64,000 nucleotides of DNA from positions 111,953,110 to 112,017,109 of the forward strand of contig JAYESD010000001.1 of NCBI GenBank assembly GCA_036927565.1, read 5' to 3'. The stretch is from Tuctoria greenei. Its lineage: Eukaryota > Streptophyta > Magnoliopsida > Poales > Poaceae. Of this stretch, positions 1 to 10,545 are shown one piece after another; position 1 is the stretch's first letter; every line of letters starts with the position of its first letter. The notes beneath the pieces were generated by a model. The model was not told the DNA's origin, made no database searches, and saw only the letters and a list, made by a program, of their open reading frames with translations. The translations under genes were made by a program, and so were the position numbers.

Positions 1-1785
1 TAGGAGGTATCATTTGTAAAGGCTGAGCCGGTGTATGAATTTGCTTTGCATGAAATTGGCATGCTTCACATTTCTTCACCAGCTCAGTGGCATCCTAGAG
101 TGTTGTAGGCCAGTAGAAGCCATGCCGAAAGGCTTTTCCGACCAGCGTGCGAGAAGATGCATGGTTCCCACACTCGCCTCCATGGATTTCTGCGAGAAGT
201 TCGCAGCCTTCTTCCCTTGTGATGCATCGCATTAGGATGCCGTTGGCACCGCGCCGGTAGAGATCCCCTTCTACCAGCGTGTATCTTTTAGCCAATCTGA
301 CTACCCGGTCAGCGGATACATCATCGTCAGTAAGGAAGTTGTCTTTCAAGTAGCTCCGGATCTCCGAGATCCATGCATCGGAGCTAGCTTGAGCTTTTGA
401 GTCTTGCGTGCTGTGTTGCTCGGAGCTCCCGGCAGCACCTACGACCCTTGATGGCTGCCATGGTAACAGGGCCATCGGGACCGTCAGCTTCGGGATGCTG
501 ATCTCACCCCCCTCGCTCAGTTCGGCAGGCTGATCTGTTGGCTTTGACAACCTCCGGACAAAGATTCCATCAGGAGCCAGAGCTCCGGTTGACGCTTTGG
601 TCGAGAGTTCGTCAGCTTCAGCGTTATGGGCACGCTGAACATGGTGGAGATCTAGGACTTCAAAGTCCTTCTGAAGCCTCTGGACTTCAAGGAGGTAAGC
701 AGCTAGCTGGAGATTATTGCAGGAGCATTCACCCTTCACCTGCTTGATGATGAGCTGTGAATCTCCTTTGACCAGCAGTTGCTTGACACCATATGACAGT
801 GCCACCTTTAGTCCGTAGATGAGTGCTTCATACTCCGCCATGTTGTTGGTTGCCTTGAAGTCAAGGTGTACCATGTATTTCACCTTCTCCCCAGTCGGTG
901 CAAGGAGAAGGATTCCAGCTCCGGCCCCCTGCTTCTGCATGGAGCCGTCGAAGTAGAGGGTCCAGTGAGGCTCGGTGAAGGTTGGAGCTTGATGCTCCGT
1001 CTTCTGCTCACTGGGGCCCCTAGGATTTGATGAAGAGGGAGTCCATTCTGCCACAAAATCTGCCAAAGCTTGACTCTTGACTGCTTGTCTTGAAATAAAT
1101 TCAAGATCAAATTCAGCCAATTCCGCTGCCCACTTTGCAATATTCCCAGTTGAATTGGGATTATGCAGGATTGCTCGAAGTGGATAGGAGGTCACAACCG
1201 AGACTTTGTGAGCTTGGAAGTAATGTCCAAGCTTTCTAGTGGCAATAAGAACTGCATAGAGCAGCTTATGCACTTCTAGGTATCGAGTCTTGGCATCATG
1301 TAATACTTAACTGATGAAGTATACTGGGCGTTGAATGGTCCCGACCCTCCCGGAGGGGTTCGGAGCTTCCTCTTCATTGATCCGGACCCTCTCAGAGGGG
1401 TCCAGATTCTCTTTGGGGACCTTCGGGTTCTGGCTGGAGGAACCTGGAGCTTCTTCAGAAATGACCTGGACCCTCCCGGAGGGGTCTAGGTCTCCTAAAA
1501 TGACTTCTTGTTGGTTCAAATCTGGGAGCTGGGACCCAGACTCGCTTTCAGGAACTTCCGAACCTTCCCGAAGGGGTCTGGATTCCTGAGTGTGAGGTAG
1601 TTCCGGTGTCTCCGCAACCAGAACCATACTGACGACTTCGTCAGTAGCTGAAATGTAAAGCAACAAAGGCTCACCAGGGTTCGGAGCTACCAGAATAGGT
1701 AGGGTGGTGAGGAATTGTTTCAGCTCTGGAATGCCTTCTCTGCTTCTTCGGACCATTGGAATGATCCGGCGGTTGAGTTCACCAT
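1..1785 (-). pseudogene. Tat1 gag-pol remnant: gag start fused to RT/RNase H tail, aRNH and integrase zinc finger
   Basis: Read leftward from the gag start codon at 1785, the first codons (MVNSTAG) match the gag start of Tat2. Within about ten codons the sequence jumps to WSEEAEKAF, the end of the reverse transcriptase region. Nearly all of gag, the protease and RT are therefore missing by internal deletion. A 1-bp deletion shifts the frame near 1730. Then come the gypsy-type RNase H (to about 1030), with a repeat-rich insertion between VLVAE and QRPVYFIS and one in-frame stop at 1307-1309. A second RNase H follows (about 1000-540; LYFDGS, MAEYEAL, GDSQL). Last is the integrase HHCC zinc finger (about 330-1), cut by the window edge. 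Dead copy; it could only move with help. Confidence 0.85.
1320..1600 (-). repeat. In-frame degenerate repeats inforcing an insertion in the gypsy RNase H domain of Tat1
   Basis: About five degenerate units encode variants of DPSxRVxxxxEEAP. Each unit contains a GC-rich near-palindrome of the type CCCTCCCGGAGGGG. The array lies between two conserved beta-strand motifs of the RNase H fold (VLVAE and QRPVYFIS), so the domain is interrupted. Element E has the same kind of array at 33385-33700. Confidence 0.75.
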
Positions 1786-1800
1786 TCTCGAAATCTCAGG

Positions 1801-1822
1801 CGCCCCTACCTGGCGCGCAAAC
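1801..1822 (-). other. Primer-binding-site region of Tat1
   Basis: On the minus strand the LTR end is followed directly by a TTTGCGCGCCAGGTAGGGG stretch. It corresponds to TGGCGCGCC in Tat2 and TGGCACGCCAGGTAGGGG in element E. Conservation of position and sequence in three copies supports a tRNA primer site. Which tRNA is used was not determined. Confidence 0.7.
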
Positions 1823-2669
1823 TGTCAGCGGTTAGAGCCGGCAGATCTCCCTACACTACTAAAGTGATAGGGGAGTTTGATGTTCGGTGTGGGCGCGCGG
1901 AGATTCAAGAAGGTGAATAGGATTTTGGCACAGGAGACACAAGAATTTACGTGGTTCGGGCCGCCTGAGCGTAATACCCTACTCCACGGATGTGTTGGTG
2001 TTGTATTAGTAGTAAGAGCTTGTCACGAGTGTATGGGGTGCGCGAGTTCGTCTGTGAACGTCCCGCGTGTATCGTCGGCCTGTCCTTTTATAGTACAAGG
2101 GCAGGCCATTACAAGTTAGCCTGCCCCGACATGTGGCCCCGGCGGTTACTAGTATTCATACACGCTTAATTGCTCTTAATGACCTAGTAACGGGCTTTGA
2201 CAGCACCGTTACTGGTGTTAAGATTGTCCGTTTAAGTGTCATTAATATGGCATTAATGACACTTAATCGGGTCTTGAAGTCCTTGGCTCTCCTTTGAAGA
2301 TCCGGAGCCGTTACAAGGTCTTCCGGAGGTTAGAAGCTGAAGGTCCGACGATTGGACATGTGGCAGCTCCGGAGCTTGCTGTAGGAAACAGGTAGCTCCG
2401 GGGCTATCAGACACGTGTCAGGTCCGGAGCTTCTCTCGGTCTGGGGTTAAGTCCGGAGGTGCCGTTTCGGTACGTGGCCCGGAGCTTCCCCCTTGTGGTG
2501 GTAGCTCCAGTTTAGTTGTACACGTGGCGACCCAGGGATTAACCATGTTGGAGAAGCGGGTCCGGTTATGTCTGACATGTGGGCCTCCGAGGATCTTCAG
2601 ACCAAATAGATGACTTTCCTTTGAGATCTTTGTAACCTCGAGGGGTGTACGGTTTCTAGGGTACCGACA
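1823..2669 (-). repeat. 5' LTR of Tat1 (847 bp)
   Basis: On the + strand it begins TGTCAGCGG and ends GGGTACCGACA; on the element's strand it therefore runs from TGTCGGTACC to CGCTGACA. A TATA box (CTATAAAAGG, minus strand) lies at 2084-2093, upstream of the conserved block containing TTACGCTCAGGCGGCCCG. U3 carries several CACGTG G-box cores in degenerate repeats (2340-2530) and the conserved palindrome at 2233-2265. Confidence 0.9.
2233..2265. promoter_or_regulatory. Conserved palindrome in U3 of the Tat LTR
   Basis: Fourteen-base arms TAAGTGTCATTAAT and ATTAATGACACTTA flank a 5-base spacer. The same palindrome recurs at 8480-8506 and 63291-63323 at the same place in other Tat LTRs, about 150 bp upstream of the TATA box. 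Function unknown. Confidence 0.7.
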
Positions 2670-3061
2670 GTATCCATCGATTCGGAGTGAAAGGGAAGCT
2701 AGCTCCACGTTTTATTGGACCGTTCGCAATAATCAAAAGATGCGCACCTGTGGCATATCAATTGGAGTTACCGCCATCGCTGGCAGGGGTCCATAGTGTG
2801 TTTCACATTTCTCAGTTGCGGAAATGTCTCGAAATCCTAGCGAATATACGTATTGAGGATTTGGAAACCCTCCAACCAGATCTTACGTATTCTGAGCATC
2901 CAACCCAGATCATTGATGAGAAGACTCGCACCACAAGAAGCCGCACCTTGTGTTTCTACAAGGTCTTGTGGAGCAACCACAGTGTTGAAGAAGCCACGTG
3001 GGAAAGCGAGGAGTATCTTAGAACGAACTATCCGGACTTTTTAGCGGCATATGTTAGTTAG
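2670..3061 (+). pseudogene. pol: 3' end of chromovirus A pol: integrase C-terminal domain and chromodomain
   Basis: A 130-codon open stretch ending in TAG starts in mid-gene at the Tat1 insertion point. It encodes the GPF/Y-type integrase tail (LAPRFIGPF, then VFHISQLRKC). The chromodomain follows, with TRTTRSR, FYKVLWSNHS and EEATWESEEYL. It aligns with the last part of the F polyprotein with few changes. In this family the chromodomain is thought to guide integration to particular chromatin. There is no stop within the visible part; the gene is broken only by the upstream insertion, which separates it from the rest of pol. Confidence 0.9.
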
Positions 3062-3086
3062 ATCTTTTCCTTTTGCCTTCTTTTGT

Positions 3087-3121
3087 AATCTCGGGACGAG
3101 ATTCTTTTAAGGGGGGAGGAA
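3087..3121 (+). other. Hairpin plus polypurine tract before the 3' LTR of A
   Basis: A perfect inverted repeat AATCTCG-GGA-CGAGATT (3087-3103) is followed by CTTTTAAGGGGGGAGGA, the plus-strand priming polypurine tract. The latter abuts the LTR start TGTAAAACC at 3122. The same arrangement occurs in F and in B. Confidence 0.8.
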
Positions 3122-6100
3122 TGTAAAACCCCACTTTTGTTGCATCTAAATTCAGTTATGAGTTTTGTGATCAACTATATTAGAGATCCAATATAGTGGT
3201 ACACATGAACTTAATACCATCCAAACCTTTCTTGCACTCATGGTTAAATTTTATTTACATGAGTATTGGACTTCACCACTAATTCTAGAATGATTCTATT
3301 CACCTCTCTTCAAATTTTAGAATTAATTGGATGAAGTTTATTAAGGCAATTTAAAGTGCAGTACTAATTATAGAGGCTCTAAATTTTTCCTTGACCTTCT
3401 GATATTCTCAATAGCTTTCCTGCAAAATTTCAAGATTTTGGGAACTCATTTGATATTTTATTTGAGACGCTTAGCAAATTTGAATCAAATTTAAATCTGA
3501 ATTTTAAATTCTTTTCCAACTTCTTTGAACATAAGATTTGAGTTCACCATTGTGTTCAGAATAATTCATTTACCATATCCATAAAATTTCATGATTTTTG
3601 GAGTTGATCTTCTATTTTTAAATGAATTTTTAACATTACTGTTGGAGTCTGACTGACCTGTGGGCCCCACAGGTCAGCCTCTGCTGAACGGATCAGCTCG
3701 ACCGCCTGCCATCTCTGCACTGGAGCTCCCCCGCTCGACAGCGCACGCGCATGCAAGCTCCAGTGAGCTGCTTGCTTGCTTGCTGCGGCGCTATAAAAGG
3801 CCCGGCCGCCGCTCCGGTGTTTCCCTTCCCCGATCGGTTTTCCCCCTCTCGCTATTTCTTCTCCGCCGAGCGCCATCATTGCTGCTCGCCTCTGCTCTGT
3901 GGTGCACTGCCGTTTCATGCAGTTTCAAGCCAAGATCCTAAAAGCTTAAAGGTGCGCCTAGTCGAGCTCTAACTCGCGGTGCAAACCGTTTCCATTTTCA
4001 TTGAGAAATGAGCAAGTTATCAGTCTTCTTCTTTCCGGCCGATGCGAGGAAGCTCGCTCGGTTTCCGTTTCAATTCCGTTTCTACAAGTAAATATTCTTT
4101 GTAATTGCTTAGAGATAGTTTCTATAGGTCCTAGCGCTCCTACCTGAGCAAAAACCCCTAAAAGTTATCGAGCAACGGCCAAGGAAATCGAGTTTTGCTC
4201 GCCACCGGTGAGGAAGCCTCGGTTCGCCGTCGAGCTCATAGTTTCCTATTGTTTCCTCCTCTCCCACGTCCAGTTCCTTGATCTACGTCGTCCCAGGAAG
4301 GTTTTGAAGAAGGTCCCGAGTGGTTTGAGCTATTCTGGAGCGAGTTCCAGGTTGCTCGAGCGCTCACCGCAGCCGCCGCCGTCGCACAGCCATTTCCAAC
4401 GAGTTTCTGGTCCCATTGACTTAACCGTCTTGCTCAGTGACTCCAAAAACGCCTAGGCGGCGAGTTTGGGCAAGTTTGGCCCGTCGGTTTAGCCGGCGGC
4501 GAACTCGCCGGCGTGTCACCGCCGCGGGAGCCGCCTCGCGCGGGCGTTGGCCCGAGGTGGGAGACAACCCCGTGGGGCCCACCTGCCAGTAGCTGCGGGA
4601 TCATGGTGCGGCTGGGATTCCGTGCGGCTGCGCGCAAGAAATCTGTGGACCGCGCTGTTGCATTGACCAGACCACGCCACGTGGCCCATGGGACCCACCC
4701 GATTGAATTTGAATTCTGGCGCCGATATTTTATTAAATTAATTTCAGAAAATTATTCAAACTTCTAAATTGAATACCTTTCTGTAGGATGCTCCAAAAAT
4801 ATTCAAACAAATTTTGTTTGAAAGCCCTTGAGCTCTAGTTTCTGCAGTACCAATTATGTTCTGTGAAACTCAAAGTTAAACTCCATAGAAACCAATCTTT
4901 CCAAATGGAAATACAATTTTTCCAGATAAGGTAGCCACTAGAAAAATCCCCAAAATTCACATAAAATTTAATGTCCTATTATTGGCTGTCAAGAAAATTT
5001 TGGGAGCCATTGCCCCTGTTTAACCCTCTGTATAGTTCAATTACCTTTTTCAGTTATTGAATCTTCACAGATGTTAAGTTGCTTTATTATGTCCCAAATA
5101 TTTACTGAGTCTTCCTTTAGTCATACACTAGTTCCTGTAAAAATCTTAAATTTAAGACCTACTATCCTAGTCCTAATTTAGTCGCAAACTGAATATTGAG
5201 TAAAAGGTTAAAAATTCAATTACAAGATAATTCCAGAAATTCTTGCCAACTTAGAAATTCAATAACTCCTTCACCCAAGCTTAGAAATTTATGAATCAAA
5301 TTTCGCTAGAACCAGGACAATTTCCTCTATCTTGATTATCAACTGTTAGCTATGATACAACCAACAATCCTCTCTAGAATTTTTGGAAGTTGATTGCATG
5401 CCATAATTTTGGAGACCACAATCTACTTTGATCATCTCCTATTATTTGCAAGAGATTCTATCATATTCCCTAAGACCTACCTTCAAAGTTCCAAAGCCAG
5501 TTAAGTCATTATCACATAATGGTCACCATAAATTAAATCATGGTCTTGGTAATAATTATTTTTCAAAGTCATTCATATACGTATTCTATGCACATCATAT
5601 AGTGACTGAAGTAGAGGAGGAACCAGAAGCCTTGGAAGAGCACCTTCCAAATATTAACTCAGACTCTGACCTGCAACAAGGCAAGCCCCAGTTTGCATTT
5701 AAGTCGTTTATAAAATTTTACTTTATCATTATGATGAGTAGTATATGAATTGTGCATTACGTTTAGGATGATTGATACCCCACATGCATGACCAAAAATC
5801 CCAGGGATTGGTTGGAACGAGTTACAGTTTGACCTGTAGTAACTGCTTTGCTAATGCATAGGAAATCCGGTAGAAGTCAAGTAGTTGGAATCTACTCGTG
5901 AGAGATGTAGGACATATCTCAAAGGATTGGTTAGATAGAAATTGGCATAATATAATGAAATGGAGACCGAGCAGGGAATGGATAGGAAGCGGCGAGAATT
6001 GAGTCTCAGTCGCATAGACCTGCCTGTGTCGATTAAGGCCCGTCTGTATGCGGCCCCTTCGGACAAGCTTGAATTGTTCCAGCGACATAATGGACATATG

Positions 6101-7136
6101 GAATCCAATAAACTGATGTAACTCGATAACTGGGGTGTCGAGGCCCATTAACTCACCATCGATAGGTGTGGGTTGAGGACAGTAAGGTGTAAATTGGTCG
6201 GCGGACACATGAGGTGTTCCGTGCGGAGACCTTCTGTTTGCGGAGGTGAGACGGGCTCGGCGTTTGGGTTTATTGTGAAAGGTGGCCATATACGCCTAGT
6301 ACTGAAGTGTTATGTAGGTACAGGTGTGCTCGCTGACACTTCTGAACGAAGTATGTGTCGTGTTGTTCGGGTGTGTCCTGATTGCAATCACCGTCCCTCG
6401 CGGAAATAGAGTACCACTTGTTCACTGAGCAGTGACATAGTAAATACTAAAGAAGTAAGAGAAATAAATGGTATTGAAGTATAATTGTTTTGCAACCTTG
6501 TATGATTTAGAGATATTTACATTAAAAGTTTACAGTTTCCCCATACTTTAGCTGTAATAGCATTATGTGTTGTGGGCATGTCATATCATCGGTAAAGCGT
6601 TTCTTGTTTGATTGTGGAGCCCATGATGTGCCATGCTTGGAGAATGTCATTTGCTACATAAAACCTGATTATAAGGACCCATTTGTAGGCGAGTCATTTA
6701 TGCTTCACCTTATCTATGTTTAGTGTCCCCTTGCATATGTCTAGTGAGACAGTTTAGTCTTGCTGAGCCTTATGCTGACGTTTGCAGTTAACGAGTTTTT
6801 GCAGGTTATATCATGGATGAAGGGTTTGATGATGAGGCTGCACCCCCTCCAGGGTGTACAGCCGAGTGAGAACCCTGCACGCTGCCGTAATTGAGTGTTG
6901 CTAGTGCAAAGTATCCAAGACATGGATAACTTTGCTTTTGCATAGCTAGTGCTGAGAGCGTAGCTATGATATATATGTTTCTTTCCTTACGCTAGTATTG
7001 TAAAACTTCCACTGTATGATAAATAAAGGACTTCGTCTTGTACTTTATTCAGGTTCTATTCTTGTATACTGTTGGGTGTCGCATCGCACGACCCCACCCA
7101 ATGAGATCCTCAGATGTCAGGATTTCGATCCCCACA
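3122..7136 (+). repeat. 3' LTR of chromovirus A (about 4.0 kb)
   Basis: Begins TGTAAAACCCCACTTTT and ends about GATCCCCACA; aligns along its length with the LTRs of F. A TATA box (CTATAAAAGG) at 3791-3800 lies in a GC-rich island (about 3650-4700). That island contains several short open frames that cross the TATA box and are not credible genes. The rest is AT-rich and noncoding. No insertion is seen within it. Confidence 0.88.
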
Positions 7137-8011
7137 ACAATTCCACCCAGCTATTGATGGAGTTGGGTGGAAGGCTCATGAACCAGGACCTGGCGGTCCC
7201 AGTTAAAGCCATGGGGAAGTAGTTGGCCATTACGGCCTCGTTACCTCCGGTTGCAAGGATTGCAGTGGAGCAAATCTGGAGAAACTCAGCGGGATATCGA
7301 TTGATAGTCCCATCAAATTTCTCCGGTAGGTGGGGCCAAAACTCTTGTGGCCATCTGACCATGCGTAGGTGCATGGCCAGGGCAGAACGGTCTCCTCCTA
7401 TTCCCTCAGGAACAGGACTGTCTTGAGCTTCTCGCCTTTCACAAACACGCTCGATATGGACACGGCTGTCCTGTTGACGGTAACGGTGATCAAGCTCCGC
7501 CCGGAGGTCGTGAGTTGAGAGTCTGGTTACCGTATGGGGGCGTCGCGCCCCGGGAGGCAACGACGTCACTTGTTGAGACGCAGCACACCTCCTATTTTGG
7601 GAAGTGTGCAGACCATGTCTGCTCGATAAAGTCCGATGCTGCAATGGGGCCCGCCCCGAGGGGGGAGGACCTTGGTTGCTGATGCGATCGGCCGCTGCTG
7701 CAACCAAGTGTTCCACATCAGCCCTCCACTGGTCCATTGCACCCTGGGATGCACCAGGAGGTGGTGGTCATTGGAGGAGAGCATGCTGCATGGAGCGCAT
7801 GTTAGGGGTTGTTGTGATTCGCCGATGCGATGACCGACGCAGATGCTCCGTCCCGCTGTCCAGCTTGATTTGCTAGGGCACGCGGTGGAGGCGGAGGTAT
7901 GACTTCTGCTGGAGCCACAGCACCGGCCGGTAGTTGCATGTTGGAGGGATTGCCTCCAGCAGGTTGCGCAGCGAGGTTGCCGTTGGACGATCTAGCAGCT
8001 GAGTTCACCAT
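7137..8011 (-). pseudogene. gag: Tat2 gag, truncated
   Basis: Starts at the ATG at 8011 (MVNSAARSSNG), with a proline run (IPPPPPRAL) near residue 40, as in element E gag. A frameshift near 7800 separates this from the second part. That part contains MDQWRADVEHLVAAAAD and then the retrotransposon gag core: LPEKFDGTINRYPAEFL, followed by NYFPMALTGTARSWFMSLPP. The core stops at the chromovirus A insertion. The family role is nucleocapsid assembly of virus-like particles. Both the frameshift and the truncation make it nonfunctional. Confidence 0.85.
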
Positions 8012-8050
8012 TCTTGAAATCTCGGGCACCCCCCTACTTGGCGCGCCAAC

Positions 8051-8919
8051 TGTCGGTGGTTGAATCGGGCAGATCTCCCGACACTACTGTTAGTAGTCGG
8101 TGGAGTTCGTAGTTCAGTAATGAGCGCGCAGAGATTCAAGAGATGATGGCAAGTTGACACAGAGGTTTACGCGGTTCGGGCCGCCTGAGCGTAATACCCT
8201 ACTCGACAGGATGTGTTGCTGTTATATTGAGCGTCTAAGAGTGTCTGAGTGAGTCTGAGAGCGTGTCTCGCGTCTCAAAGTCCGAGAGGGCGTGTCTCAC
8301 GTATCGTCGACCGATCCTTTTATAGTGCAAGGACTGGTTGTTACACCGTTAGCCTGGCCCGACATGTGGCCCTAGCGGTTACTAATGTTTAATACACAAT
8401 AAATGAGGTTAATTACCCTGAATAGTGTGGTAACGGGCTTTAACAGTGCTGTTACTGGTATTAAGGGCCTTCCGATCGTGTGTCATTAATATGGTATTAA
8501 TGACACTTAATCGCGTCTTGAAGTCTTTGATTGCCCCTTGAAGGTCTGAGAAATAGGGGGTCCACCAGCCTTATTGTTGAGGTTGAAGGTCCGACATTTC
8601 AGGCACGTGGCAGCTCTGGAGCTTACCGTTGTGGACGGGTAGGTCCAGTGCTGTTGGACACGTGCCGGTACCGGAGCTTCCCTCTGTCTGGGGTTAGGTC
8701 CGGGGATGCCATACTGGTATCCAGTCCGGAGCTTTCCCATATGTGGGCGGTAGCTCCGGTCTTATGATACACGTGGCGGTGCTGGGACTAACCATGTCGG
8801 GGAAGCAGGTCTGGTTACGGCTGACATGTGGGGCCTTCTGAGGTCTTCAAATCTGGTAGATGAAGTTTCTTTGTGATCTTTGCAATCCCAAGGGGTATTC
8901 GGTACGCAGGGTACCGACA
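8051..8919 (-). repeat. 5' LTR of Tat2 (869 bp)
   Basis: Plus-strand view starts TGTCGGTGGTT and ends GGGTACCGACA, with a TATA box (minus strand, CTATAAAAGG) at 8316-8325. The palindrome TGTCATTAATA/TATTAATGACA lies at 8480-8506, and G-box bearing repeats occupy about 8580-8780. It is adjacent to the GTTGGCGCGCC primer-binding region, which identifies it as the 5' LTR. Confidence 0.9.
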
Positions 8920-9237
8920 GTGTTTGTCTGTGAGACCTCGGACCTTCTGAGGTGTATGGCTTACGAGATACTTCACTGCTTCTTTATCTTCTTCGTATTG
9001 CTAGTAAGAAGCGTTCACGGACATGGACGTCTTCTCTCATGCTTAGATAGGTTGAGAGTTTGAGTATATTATTTCCGTTGCTTATGTACGCCTTATGTAC
9101 ATTATGTTGTAAAGTCGAATATCTTATAAAATAAAGATTTTGCATATTACATGTATTTTTTTATGTGTGTTGTTGGTTGCCGCATCACACAACACCACCC
9201 AATGTGATTTCTGGAACGTCGGGACCCCGATCCTCAC
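8920..9237 (+). repeat. Tail of the 5' LTR of element B
   Basis: The last about 320 bp of a Tekay-like LTR. It contains the conserved block GCCGCATCACACAACACC followed by ACCCAATGTGATTT, and ends GATCCTCAC. This aligns with the LTR ends of A (CACGACCCCACCCAATGAGA) and F. The upstream part lies beyond the Tat2 insertion. Confidence 0.8.
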
Positions 9238-9241
9238 GGCC

Positions 9242-9253
9242 TAGTATCAGAGC
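9242..9253 (+). other. Primer-binding site of element B (initiator tRNA-Met type, mutated)
   Basis: TAGTATCAGAGC is the canonical plant initiator-Met complement TGGTATCAGAGC with one change (G to A at position 2). It lies four bases after the LTR end, as in F. Confidence 0.8.
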
Positions 9254-10545
9254 TACATTAAGAATAACACACTCGAAAAGAGTCTATTTTTGAAAACTTC
9301 TAAGTCGTCGAGTGAGGATTAGTCACTATGCCCACATAAGATCTATAATTGCATAGTTATTAAAGTAGCAATGCTAACATACTTGTTATTATCTTCAGTA
9401 ACAATGCTCTGACGTCAAGTAAAAGGTAAGGTACGCCACAACAAGCGGATCAATTTTGGTAAGCTCTCCTTTACGAGAGGTAGTACGGTGATGGCCCCCG
9501 TGGCTTAGCACGAGGAGTTAATATGAGTCTCTGAACCTCTTCATGATTCCAAGAACATATGCAAACTCTGGTCCCCCAGCGTGCTTTAGGCAAAATGTGT
9601 GGAGGCCCAATCGTGTGGTCAGGAATGCGATAGTATGCAACTCTTGAATATTTATTGTTCAAAGGGCCATACACAACGCTCGCCATCGAAGTGCCTCAGC
9701 GTTTATGGGGCAGTAGGTGGTATATGTTGGGTTGACAAAATTCCCAACCGTGATGATCTGTTCTCGTTCTACTCTGGTCCCCCATCATGTGTTGTGGAAA
9801 TGCGACCACATTTCTTGAGATGTATTCTCCTAGAGGACGGCCCATATGAAAACATATTGGGCATTAGTTTTGCCAAATATATATTATTATGATTGCCTGA
9901 AATGATCGCCCGTGCGGGCCCTGCTGTATGGCACTATAATGAGTGTTCTATAAATTGTGTTTCTTGTGCAGGTACACTAATAGTGTGGTCGTATTGCGCT
10001 TAGAACACGTTTGTGAGTGACCGTTCTTACCGGCATTGCATTCGAGTTTCACGATGACGACATCCATGCCGGAGATGTGACTCGTAAAACAAGTAAAATG
10101 GACTAAATATGATGTAATTATGGAAGTATTAGTTATCCAACTCTAATTTTGAACTAATCTTCAAAATGGGAGTAGGTTTAAACACAAATGCTTCGAAATC
10201 CAGAGTGTCCTGTTTCTGCCAAAAAAATGACCTGATTTAAAATCCATAGCTACCAGTGGATTTCACCAATGAAGGTGTACCATACCTGGTTGGACAGACT
10301 AGAGAGTCCTCTAAAACTCTTCTCTTCATTTCCAGATCGGAATGCCCCTGTAACTCATTGAAAATTTCAAATTTCCAAACTCTGCCAAATCTAGACTGAT
10401 ACTGGAATAGTTTATGGACCTTCTACCAATTCTGTCATATGTCTTGGTAAAAAAATCGAATGGCTTCATATAATGCAGTTCTGGAATCTTTACAAGATAT
10501 GTAACAATGTTGTAATTCAAATTTCTATCAAATTTTGAATATATT
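9254..10545 (+). other. Leader/interior of element B, first part
   Basis: No credible coding region. Bases about 9420-10080 align with the reverse complement of the F leader (about 51960-52640). Shared blocks include AGGTAAGGTACGCCAC, AGCGGATCAAT, TACGAGAGGT, AATATGAGTCT, GAACATATG and CCCCAGCGTG. The later part (10080-10545) is AT-rich and similar in style to the noncoding stretch before ORF0 in F. It is interrupted at 10546 by a solo Tat LTR. Confidence 0.65.

Larger units (their letters stand above)
1..2669 (-). mobile_element. Tat1: Tat-lineage Ty3/gypsy retrotransposon, 5' part, runs off left edge
   Basis: This minus-strand element is read from its 5' LTR (1823-2669) leftward through a primer-binding site and a deleted gag-pol. 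Its integrase is cut by the window edge. It sits inside chromovirus A: the sequence just right of 2669 resumes in the middle of A's integrase C-terminal coding sequence, and GTATC (2670-2674) is the probable target duplication. The other end is outside the window, so the duplication cannot be confirmed. Lineage is inferred from the two RNase H-like domains and from LTR termini of the TGTCGGTACC type shared with the other Tat copies here. Confidence 0.85.
2670..7136 (+). mobile_element. Chromovirus A (Tekay/Del-like), 3' part
   Basis: This is the 3' portion of a plus-strand chromovirus: integrase C-terminus with chromodomain, a hairpin, a polypurine tract and a full-length 3' LTR of about 4 kb. 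Its 5' part lies left of Tat1, outside the window. It belongs to the same family as F (LTR start TGTAAAACCCC, near-identical chromodomain) but is clearly more diverged from F than F's two LTRs are from each other. It is inserted in gag of Tat2; ACAAT (7137-7141) is the likely target duplication. Confidence 0.88.
7137..8919 (-). mobile_element. Tat2: Tat-lineage element, 5' LTR and gag 5' portion
   Basis: Minus-strand element consisting of a 5' LTR (8051-8919), a primer-binding-site region (8027-8050) and gag up to the codons NSWVEL, where chromovirus A is inserted at 7136/7137. The remainder must lie beyond the window. Its right flank (8920 onward) is inside the 5' LTR of element B. Confidence 0.85.
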
